Shown here piece by piece: positions 1-5,253 of a stretch of DNA of 5,253 nt. Numbering within the stretch: position 1 is the first letter of the stretch; each line of letters opens with the position of its first letter. The notes under the pieces are model-generated. The model did no database searches and was not told the origin of the DNA. It saw nothing but the letters and a program-made list of their open reading frames with translations. Source of the DNA: Methanosarcinales archaeon (GTDB taxonomy: Archaea; Halobacteriota; Methanosarcinia; Methanosarcinales; Methanogasteraceae); contig DAOUXE010000121.1 in assembly GCA_030666765.1 (NCBI GenBank), positions 1 to 5,253 on the forward strand. The letters run 5' to 3'. Both the position numbers and the translations under genes were made by a program.

Positions 1-1472
1 AACTGCTCATCGGTTATGCCTGTGCCGACCCTGCCGATCTCAAGGAACTCTCCGGTACCAGTGTCGTAACATGCAAGCAGGTACGAGCCGATCATGTTCG
101 CACGCCGCCCCTCGCCCCAGTCCGCTCCAACAACGACGAGATCAAGGGTTTCCATGATCGGTTTCACCTTAAGCCAGTTCTTGCCGCGTTTTCCCGGAGA
201 GTAGATCGAATCCGGGTTCTTCAGCATGACTCCCTCGTGCCCTGCATCGAGAGCCGCCAGGTAGACTGCATGCGCTGTGGCAGGATCATCTGTCAACACC
301 TGCTCTGCTACTCTTAGCTGCTCATGCGGCTTCACAATCCCCTCGAGCCGTTCTCTCCGGGCACGAATATCCTCATCAATCAGCGAGACGCCATCAAGGT
401 ACATAATATCGAAGAGATTCAAGTAGAGAGGGATCTTCTGCACCATCGCTGCTATGTCATACTTCCGACGGAACCGCTTCAGAATCTCCTGGAATGCAAG
501 CGGCTTCCCATCCTCCCCGACAGCAACCACCTCGCCATCGAGAATCGCCCGATTCGCGGTTATCCTGGATTTTACCAGTTTCACGATATCAGGAAGCGAG
601 TTTGTCACGTCTTCGAGTCTTCTTGAAAATATCCGGACGTGGTCGCGGTCCTTATGTATCTGCACCCGCGTGCCATCGAACTTCCATTCGATAGCATAGA
701 CCGCTATTATATCGTCGAAACTGCCAAGTTGCGCAAGCATCGGTTTGATCGGTCTGCCGATCCTGATCGCAACCGCATCAAGATCATGGTGAAACGCAGT
801 CACAGAAACCTCGCCGAGATCGTTTATCAGCATGTAGGCACGCTCAACCGCACCAACATCCTCCGAAAATGCCTGAGCAATGGCATCCCGGACAATCCCT
901 TCTCCGACGCCGATCCTGAGTTCTTCAAGCATGATACGTGCCAGATACTTCGATTCAACAGGGGACGTTGTCCCGAATAAGTACTGCAGGTGCTTTACCT
1001 TTATCTGCTGCGAACCCTTGCCCGACGCATGAGCGATCGAGTTCATCCTCTCAAAGACGTCCTCGATGGTAATGGTAATCCCTGTTGCCGGAGCCGTGCC
1101 ACCATCGCCAGCAAAATCGAGAAACGTTGTCTGTGTTTTCGATGCCTCATCCCCCTTCTCGAGTGCAACTTTTGCAGTCTCGCCCACGTCCCCGGTCTCA
1201 CGTACCAGTTGCTTGATTCGCAATACCGGCAGACCCGACGCCCTTGATATCGCGTCATATAGCAGCGAAGGACCGACACCGAGTTCGATATTGCTCCAAT
1301 CAGGAAATACCCGGCCCATGATGAACCTGGAGACTATGGCAAGTTCGGTGTCGGGATCGCCGGATTCGCTGATCCTCCGGAGAAGGGCTGATACCACAGT
1401 CGTCATCTCAAGCGAACTTGCGATCCCCTCGATCGTCTCGCAGGCATCCGCGAATTCCTTAAATGAGGTCAT
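1..1472 (-). CDS. lig: ATP-dependent DNA ligase, archaeal type (C-terminus cut off by window edge)
   Basis: Seals nicks in duplex DNA through a covalent lysyl-AMP intermediate during replication and repair. Read on the minus strand, the frame is open from the start to the window edge, giving 490 residues of an expected 550-570. Visible nucleotidyltransferase motifs, numbered from the ATG at 1472, are motif I KFDGTR with the adenylated lysine at K264, motif III FSRRLEDVT (282-290), motif IIIa LDGE ending at E314, motif IV EGVMLKNP from E413, and motif V WLKVK with K435 and K437. The N-terminal ~230 residues are the helical DNA-binding domain of archaeal/eukaryotic ligase I, and the frame stops inside the OB-fold. 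I chose the ATG at 1472 because the protein then begins MTSFKEFADAC, as I recall archaeal homologues beginning. In-frame ATGs at 1505 and 1529 would add 11 or 19 residues, with an in-frame stop just upstream at 1533-1535. No start has a clear Shine-Dalgarno, so a leaderless or weak-leader transcript is possible. Family is near certain; the start is less so. Confidence 0.95.
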   Translation of the reverse strand, partial: MTSFKEFADACETIEGIASSLEMTTVVSALLRRISESGDPDTELAIVSRFIMGRVFPDWSNIELGVGPSLLYDAISRASGLPVLRIKQLVRETGDVGETAKVALEKGDEASKTQTTFLDFAGDGGTAPATGITITIEDVFERMNSIAHASGKGSQQIKVKHLQYLFGTTSPVESKYLARIMLEELRIGVGEGIVRDAIAQAFSEDVGAVERAYMLINDLGEVSVTAFHHDLDAVAIRIGRPIKPMLAQLGSFDDIIAVYAIEWKFDGTRVQIHKDRDHVRIFSRRLEDVTNSLPDIVKLVKSRITANRAILDGEVVAVGEDGKPLAFQEILKRFRRKYDIAAMVQKIPLYLNLFDIMYLDGVSLIDEDIRARRERLEGIVKPHEQLRVAEQVLTDDPATAHAVYLAALDAGHEGVMLKNPDSIYSPGKRGKNWLKVKPIMETLDLVVVGADWGEGRRANMIGSYLLACYDTGTGEFLEIGRVGTGITDEQ

Positions 1473-1575
1473 TATACCAGATGTATCGCCTTCATGACTA
1501 ATCATGGTTTCTGATGGCGGAGTGGTCATGGTCTATGGTGTCCGGTCGGTGTGGCAAGCCCCTGCAGAAGTAAGA

Positions 1576-1584
1576 CTTTATAGG
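1576..1584 (+). promoter_or_regulatory. TATA-like box (CTTTATAGG), probable promoter of the S-layer/dockerin gene
   Basis: AT-rich box in the divergent intergenic region, about 55 bases upstream of the ATG at 1637. Archaeal TATA boxes lie roughly 25 bases upstream of transcription starts, which would put the start near 1605 and give a leader of about 30 bases containing the ribosome binding site. The same box read on the other strand (CCTATAAAG) could also serve the ligase gene. Inferred from position and composition only. Confidence 0.4.
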
Positions 1585-1588
1585 ATGA

Positions 1589-1600
1589 CGATAAATAGTG
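1589..1600 (-). promoter_or_regulatory. TATA-like box (CACTATTTATCG), possible ligase promoter
   Basis: Read on the minus strand, TATTTAT is a plausible archaeal TATA box. A transcript starting about 25 bases downstream would begin near 1568, upstream of all three candidate ligase starts (1529, 1505, 1472). It overlaps the region needed by the rightward promoter, so the two divergent genes may share or compete for this short region. Confidence 0.3.
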
Positions 1601-1625
1601 AATCCGGACTTTAACATACACTGAC

Positions 1626-1631
1626 GAGGTG
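1626..1631 (+). promoter_or_regulatory. Ribosome binding site (GAGGTG)
   Basis: GAGGTG sits five bases before the ATG at 1637 and matches the anti-Shine-Dalgarno core. It fixes the start of the S-layer/dockerin gene, and the encoded N-terminus is immediately a good signal peptide, which agrees with this start. Confidence 0.8.
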
Positions 1632-1636
1632 TAAAT

Positions 1637-1702
1637 ATGGACAAACGAACAATTATAGTGATCGCACTCGCGGCTATGGTATTCAGCATACCAGCAGGCG
1701 CG
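1637..1702 (+). other. Signal peptide (residues 1-22)
   Basis: Positively charged start (D-K-R), a hydrophobic run IIVIALAAMVF, then SIPAGA, with small residues at -3 and -1 before E23. This is a classical Sec signal peptide with a likely signal peptidase I site after A22. No lipobox cysteine is present at the cleavage region. Confidence 0.85.
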
Positions 1703-4700
1703 GAGATAAACGAGACGCGGGGCGGCGGGGGCGGTAACGGCACCTGCCCGCCGGGATGGATTGAGACGTCAACGCCAGTAGAGGCTGTAACAGCGGTTCC
1801 GGAACCAACTCCGGAACCAGAGGAGACACCAACACCAGCTCCACCAACACCAGCTCCACCACCACCCGTGGAAACACCAACATGCACAATCGAGATCCGC
1901 GGCGAGGTCGTGGACGCTGCAACCCAGATCGCGCCGTTCATCTGGACCGGACAGAACTTTGCAGGACTCTATTACGATGTGGCTCGAGACCTGATGTCTG
2001 ACTCGCTCACATCGACCGTTACGGTTCCGGATACCATCGAGGCAGGCGATCTCGTGTATACCGCATACAGGGTCGAGTCATGCTACAAAAACCCCGAGAT
2101 CGGCGAATACTTCGCGATCGGATGGTTTGGGGAGAGCTACATGGCGATTAATGGCAAGCCGTATGTGATATCGCCAATCATCTTTGAGATGGATGAGTGC
2201 GACCGTAAGATGCTTGCAGCAGGCGATGAGTGGGATCTCGGGGCTGGATACTCCCTTGTTGTGATGTGGATCGATCTTGATGCGTATGAGGTCCGGCTCT
2301 CGCTCTTCAAGAACGGTGTGGAGGTGACATCGTCGGTCATCCGGCCGCATGAAACCGGAGATTGGTTTGGCGACTGTATGAGCATTAGCGGATTTCCCGG
2401 AGCTTACGATGTTGCGATATGGAACACTCCGACAACGAGCACCTTCGTGTATCAGGCTGATGTGGGGGCTGAGGCTGATGTACCGATCTTCAGCGTGTAT
2501 GTGGACGCGATCTTTCGCGGCACGGATGCCAATATCGCACAATTCAAACATGCGATACTGATCGATGGAGATCCTATCAAGGTCATCGAGACGGGCGATG
2601 GCATGATGAATACGGAGACGGTTACACCCGAATCGGTCCGGCTCACAAACAGCGAAAACATCGACCTTCACAGAGGCGATATCGGTATAGCAGGAGATCT
2701 CCGGATTCGTGTTGCCGAGGACATGGATGGGAATGGGGTGAATAATTACCGGTACTATCCATACATTGGACGTAAATGCCCAACTCCTGAGCCGGAACCA
2801 ACCCCAACCCCCACACCGCACACTATAGACAGACCTGTCGAGATCCGCGGTGAGGTAGTGAATGTTACTGGCACACAGGATAAGGATCTGGTATGGAACG
2901 CATACAACTTCGCTGGTTTCTGGTATGACCTTGACGACGATCTGCTGACCGAGAATCTGTGGATCATGGCAGGCACGTTGAACAACCTTACCAACGACCG
3001 GACGATTGACGAAGGTGCTCTGGTGTATACCACTCATACGGTGTTCCATGAATATGAACTCCACGAGAATGAAAACCTGACTGTCGAAAGTGATCACCCT
3101 GACGGCGACTGCGGCTACTTCATCGAGGGATTTATGGCAGATGAGTATGTGGCAATCGATAACAATGCCAACAAACTCTGCAGATTGCTGGCCGAGTTCG
3201 AGGATGCTGATAAGAAGACGCTTGCAATCGGAGAGGAATGGGACATTGGTGGCGGATTCGCACTCACTGCCAATCAGATCGATCTCGAGGGGGACAAGGT
3301 CTGGTTCTCGCTAAAGAAAGACGGCAAGGAACTCGACAATGAAGTAGTGTCGACCACTAGTACTCAACAGGATCGCGTATATACTTACACTTCTGACATC
3401 GGTGGCGAGGAAGATATTCCGGTCTTCTCGTGTTACGTGGATGCTATATTCATAGGAACCGAATCCAACGTCGTGCAGGTCATGTACGTCTTCCTGATCG
3501 ATGACGAGGTCATGGAGATCAAGACCAGTGACACATACGGCATTATGGAAGTGGTGACTGCAAACAAGAGTGAAGTCAATCTGATAAACAATGAGGAGAC
3601 CTTTGATCTCGATATGGGCGCCAGGGAACGGATCATGGGCAACATGCACTTCAGGACTGCGGATAATGATTCTGCGATCCGGTTCTGTCCGATGATTGAG
3701 TACACAGAACCAGGCATCTACGAGGTTCGCGGTACCGTTGTGGAACCGGATGCTGCCGACCTCTCATCCGGTGCAGATCAGGTATGGGATTACAGCAACT
3801 TCGCTGGTTTCCGGTATGGGGTGGATGATGACATAGCAACAGAGACGCTAACGATCAACATGTCCGCAACAAGCTTCCCGTCTGATCGAGTACTCGATGA
3901 AGGCACCGTGGTGTACGAAACTCATCCGGCATATCTGGAATATGAACTTCATGAAGATTTGGGCTTGACTGTCGAGAGTGACCACCCTGACGGCGACTGC
4001 GGCTACTTCATCGAAGGATTTATGGCAGATGGGTATGTGGCAATCGATAACAATGCCAACAAACTCTGCAGATTGCTGGTCGAGTTCGAGGATGGTGATA
4101 AGATGACCATGGCAGCTGGTGAGGAATGGGACATCGGCGGCGGATTCGCGCTTACCGCTAACCAGATCGACCTCGAATATGACCGAGTATGGTTCTCGCT
4201 AAAGAAAGACGGTAAGGAACTCGACAACGAAGTGGTGTTGACCAGTGGTACGCAGCAGGATCGCGTATACACCTACACTTCAGACATTGGTGGCGAGGAA
4301 GATATTCCGGTCTTCTCGTGCTACGTGGATGCTATATTCAGAGGAACCGAATCCAACATCGTGCAGGTCATGTACGTCTTCCTGATCGATGATGATGTGC
4401 TTACGATCGATACCGGAGATGAGTTTGGGAGCATGGAGGTCGTGACCGTAAGTTCCGCTGGGATCGTCCTCAGAAACGATGAAACCATCGATCTGGATGC
4501 CGGAACCACCGAACAGATCATGGATAACATCCACTTCAGGATTGCAGACGACGATGTGCTGAGATTCTACCCCTTCGTCACGCGCACAATCGAAGAGGCA
4601 CCAGGCGATGACACATACCCACCGACGGGGGAATGCAATACCAACGACAACGACGGTGACGGCGTTCCTGATCTTTGGGACGAAGAAGCAGACACGCCTC

Positions 4701-4825
4701 GGGGCTACTGGGTAAACTCACAGGGCATCGGGCGAATGTGGGGTGACATGGACGGTGATGGCAAGCTCACATCGGTGGATGCACTCGTACTCGCGCAGGC
4801 AGCTGCCAGGAAGATCGGATTGTGA
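1637..4825 (+). CDS. Secreted protein with three S-layer duplication domains and a C-terminal dockerin-like module
   Basis: Complete 1062-residue exported protein, probably part of or attached to the cell-surface lattice. Order: signal peptide 1-22 (basic DKR, hydrophobic core, AGA before E23); Gly-rich stretch 29-33; Pro/Thr/Glu linker about 42-82; S-layer domain 1 about 85-379; short PTPEPEP linker about 382-398; domain 2 about 402-693; domain 3 about 695-982; acidic spacer; calcium-loop region 1004-1015 and dockerin-like EF-hand 1037-1062. Each S-layer domain opens with E(I/V)RG and carries the family features NFAGF/L, a VYTT/TAY-type strand, WFSLKKDG-like and VDAIFRGT segments, and an FYPFV-like end, as in Methanosarcina S-layer proteins (PF07752/DUF1608). 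Those usually have two such domains and a C-terminal transmembrane anchor; here there are three, with no hydrophobic C-terminal helix and no sortase-type tail. Several N-x-S/T sites (N25, N34, N409 and others) suggest glycosylation. The gene stands alone, with its own ribosome binding site and terminator. Domain calls come from recalled family patterns; the cellular role is inferred. Confidence 0.85.
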   Translation: MDKRTIIVIALAAMVFSIPAGAEINETRGGGGGNGTCPPGWIETSTPVEAVTAVPEPTPEPEETPTPAPPTPAPPPPVETPTCTIEIRGEVVDAATQIAPFIWTGQNFAGLYYDVARDLMSDSLTSTVTVPDTIEAGDLVYTAYRVESCYKNPEIGEYFAIGWFGESYMAINGKPYVISPIIFEMDECDRKMLAAGDEWDLGAGYSLVVMWIDLDAYEVRLSLFKNGVEVTSSVIRPHETGDWFGDCMSISGFPGAYDVAIWNTPTTSTFVYQADVGAEADVPIFSVYVDAIFRGTDANIAQFKHAILIDGDPIKVIETGDGMMNTETVTPESVRLTNSENIDLHRGDIGIAGDLRIRVAEDMDGNGVNNYRYYPYIGRKCPTPEPEPTPTPTPHTIDRPVEIRGEVVNVTGTQDKDLVWNAYNFAGFWYDLDDDLLTENLWIMAGTLNNLTNDRTIDEGALVYTTHTVFHEYELHENENLTVESDHPDGDCGYFIEGFMADEYVAIDNNANKLCRLLAEFEDADKKTLAIGEEWDIGGGFALTANQIDLEGDKVWFSLKKDGKELDNEVVSTTSTQQDRVYTYTSDIGGEEDIPVFSCYVDAIFIGTESNVVQVMYVFLIDDEVMEIKTSDTYGIMEVVTANKSEVNLINNEETFDLDMGARERIMGNMHFRTADNDSAIRFCPMIEYTEPGIYEVRGTVVEPDAADLSSGADQVWDYSNFAGFRYGVDDDIATETLTINMSATSFPSDRVLDEGTVVYETHPAYLEYELHEDLGLTVESDHPDGDCGYFIEGFMADGYVAIDNNANKLCRLLVEFEDGDKMTMAAGEEWDIGGGFALTANQIDLEYDRVWFSLKKDGKELDNEVVLTSGTQQDRVYTYTSDIGGEEDIPVFSCYVDAIFRGTESNIVQVMYVFLIDDDVLTIDTGDEFGSMEVVTVSSAGIVLRNDETIDLDAGTTEQIMDNIHFRIADDDVLRFYPFVTRTIEEAPGDDTYPPTGECNTNDNDGDGVPDLWDEEADTPRGYWVNSQGIGRMWGDMDGDGKLTSVDALVLAQAAARKIGL
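1827..1856 (+). repeat. Perfect 15-bp tandem duplication in the Pro/Thr linker
   Basis: The 15-mer CACCAACACCAGCTC occurs twice back to back, encoding a repeated TPAPP-type unit in the N-terminal linker. Being in frame and a multiple of three, it can grow or shrink by slippage without breaking the gene, which would alter the spacing between the mature N-terminus and the first S-layer domain. Confidence 0.9.
2840..3718 (+). repeat. S-layer domain repeat, copy 2 (residues 402-694)
   Basis: Long in-frame repeat starting EIRGEVV. It aligns with copy 3 at an offset of 882 bases at its start, becoming 888 bases in the core because of a two-codon difference. The core residues T482-K526 match copy 3 at 42 of 45 positions, and the later block around SDIGGEEDIPVFSCYVDA matches at 37 of 40. 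A 47-base run (3145-3191) is identical in DNA to 4033-4079. Confidence 0.9.
3719..4582 (+). repeat. S-layer domain repeat, copy 3 (residues 695-982)
   Basis: Third S-layer domain, starting YEVRGTVV and ending LRFYPFVT. Its middle is almost the same as copy 2 in both protein and DNA, while its first ~60 residues and its last ~60 residues differ much more. Copy 1 (about 1889-2773) is a far more divergent member with extra residues before its VYQADVGAE segment. Confidence 0.9.
4646..4822 (+). other. C-terminal EF-hand/dockerin-like module (residues 1004-1062)
   Basis: Two calcium-loop signatures are visible. The first, DNDGDGVPDLWD (1004-1015), has acidic ligands at loop positions 1, 3, 5, 9 and 12. 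The second, DMDGDGKLTSVD (1037-1048), has D at 1, 3, 5 and 12 with T at 9, followed by the helix ALVLAQAAARKIGL, as in the F-hand of dockerins. A conserved-looking GYWVNSQGIGRMWGD segment joins them. Dockerins bind cohesin domains in a calcium-dependent way. The first loop lacks the following F-helix of a classical type I dockerin, so this is a dockerin-like or half-canonical form. No cohesin is seen in this window. Confidence 0.8.
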
Positions 4826-4839
4826 TCGGGATTGTGATT

Positions 4840-4881
4840 CTGGCGGTGCTTATGCGCCGCCAGTTTAATTTTAAATATAAA
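4840..4881 (+). terminator. Hairpin with T-rich tail downstream of the S-layer/dockerin gene
   Basis: A 10-bp stem CTGGCGGTGC / GCGCCGCCAG (4840-4849 with 4854-4863, one G-T wobble) closes a TTAT loop and is followed by TTTAATTTTAAATATAAA. It starts 15 bases after the TGA stop. Archaea mainly terminate at T-rich tracts, so the tail may matter as much as the hairpin, which may also protect the 3' end. Confidence 0.75.
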
Positions 4882-4882
4882 C

Positions 4883-5094
4883 AGTAGTTACTATCAATTG
4901 AGCCGGATGATAGTGTTTTTCACTACATCTTTGAAAGGTAACTATTTTTATGGCTTTTGTGTAGTTTTGTGTGAGTGGTGCGCGGATTATGATGGAAAGC
5001 CGATATGAAACCCGTCATGAAATGGTTTTACCACCTGCAACATGGTGAAAATGATGTGAGATTGAGGTATAATGTTCGGCTATTAGTAACTACT
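4883..5094. repeat. 11-bp inverted repeats bounding a 212-bp AT-rich stretch
   Basis: AGTAGTTACTA at 4883-4893 is matched in inverted orientation by TAGTAACTACT at 5084-5094. The interval has no convincing gene. Its left end also contains a nested palindrome (ACTATCA 4890-4896 with TGATAGT 4908-4914). This is the layout of a small non-autonomous element, but I see no target-site duplication at the ends and the repeats are short, so it may be chance. Confidence 0.3.
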
Positions 5095-5103
5095 CAAGTA
5101 GTT
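5088..5103. repeat. Palindrome AACTACT-CA-AGTAGTT
   Basis: Perfect 7-bp inverted repeat with a two-base centre, so as a DNA site it is a near-continuous palindrome. The half-site AGTAGTT recurs at 4883-4889 and, as AGTAGTTGA, at 5097-5105 and 5176-5184. It could be a regulator binding site or part of a repeat family; nothing in the window decides this. Confidence 0.4.
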
Positions 5104-5145
5104 GATTGGTCGCACGATTGCGATTCTGTACTTTCTAGCAAGAAA

Positions 5146-5230
5146 AATAACCGCAAAGAGCGCGGAGGAACACAGAGTAGTTGACCGCTTATTTCCCCTC
5201 CGCGCCCCTCCGCGTACTTTGTGGTTAAAT
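5146..5230. repeat. Fold-back GC-rich repeat (AACCGCAAAG...GCGCGGAGG / CCTCCGCG...CTTTGTGGTT)
   Basis: The left arm (5146-5168) and right arm (5207-5230) are imperfect inverted repeats; the AACC-to-GGAGG core pairs at 18 of 21 positions. Just inside the right arm, CCCCTCCGCG is repeated in tandem (5195-5204 and 5205-5214), so the left arm's CGCGGAGG can pair with either copy. I recall ACCGCAAAG/CGCGGAGG-type sequences as dispersed intergenic repeats in several archaeal and bacterial genomes; membership here is inferred. Confidence 0.6.
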
Positions 5231-5253
5231 TATAGGTTTGGTTACAGTACCCC

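Larger units (their letters stand above)
4882..5253. other. Intergenic region without a convincing gene
   Basis: AT-rich 372-base stretch to the right window edge. No open frame of useful length, tRNA or rRNA is seen on either strand. It contains the inverted and fold-back repeats described separately, and a short direct repeat TTTTGTGT (4955-4962 and 4965-4972). The next gene must lie beyond the edge. Confidence 0.7.

Noticed and set aside
324..1497. Several plus-strand frames of 66-143 codons opposite the ligase
   Set aside because: All are antisense to the ligase, whose catalytic motifs are intact and continuous on the minus strand. None resembles a known protein.
1498..1941. Minus-strand frame of 147 codons with Gly/Val/Ser-rich sequence
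   Set aside because: The Gly/Val/Ser-rich part is the complement of the Pro/Thr linker of the plus-strand gene, and the frame runs across the divergent promoter region. It is a composition artefact.
2078..3097. Long minus-strand open frame (339 codons) opposite the S-layer domains
   Set aside because: It lies wholly antisense to a well-supported secreted protein, has no recognisable domain or hydrophobic/export pattern and no visible ribosome binding site. Its openness follows from the codon pattern of the sense gene.
4907..5008. Short plus-strand frame of 33 codons starting MIVFFTTSLKGNY
   Set aside because: Too short, no ribosome binding site, overlaps inverted repeats, and no recognisable features.
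4905..5060. Possible C/D box small RNA (TGATGA-like boxes near 4907 and 5051)
   Set aside because: The box C matches are imperfect and no box D (CTGA) is found at suitable spacing.
5146..5230. CRISPR-like or phage attachment repeat
   Set aside because: There is only one fold-back unit with imperfect arms, no regularly spaced direct repeats, and no neighbouring tRNA or integrase.

Overview
The window looks archaeal, most likely a euryarchaeon of the methanogen/ANME type (Methanosarcinales, Syntropharchaeia or a relative). Three things support this: an archaeal-type ATP-dependent DNA ligase, a secreted protein built from the tandem S-layer domain typical of Methanosarcina-like archaea (PF07752/DUF1608), and TATA-like promoter elements. 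I cannot place it to genus from sequence alone.

Layout: (1) 1-1472, minus strand, is the 5' part of a DNA ligase gene whose C-terminal end lies beyond the left edge. (2) About 1473-1636 is a short divergent promoter region with AT-rich TATA-like boxes and a good ribosome binding site for the rightward gene. (3) 1637-4825, plus strand, is one complete 1062-residue secreted protein: signal peptide, Gly-rich and Pro/Thr/Glu linker, three S-layer duplication domains, and a C-terminal EF-hand/dockerin-like module. (4) 4840-4881 is a strong hairpin with a T-rich tail that should end the rightward transcript. (5) 4882-5253 has no convincing gene and holds several inverted and direct repeats, including a fold-back GC-rich element near the right edge.

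The two genes are divergent and need not work together: one is a DNA replication/repair housekeeping enzyme, the other a cell-envelope or extracellular protein. The most interesting object is the envelope protein. It joins three S-layer building blocks to a dockerin-like calcium-binding tail and has no C-terminal membrane anchor. That suggests a surface-lattice component, or a decoration of the lattice, that docks non-covalently to a cohesin partner. Domains 2 and 3 are nearly identical over internal tracts even at the DNA level, so the repeats have recently been duplicated or homogenised.
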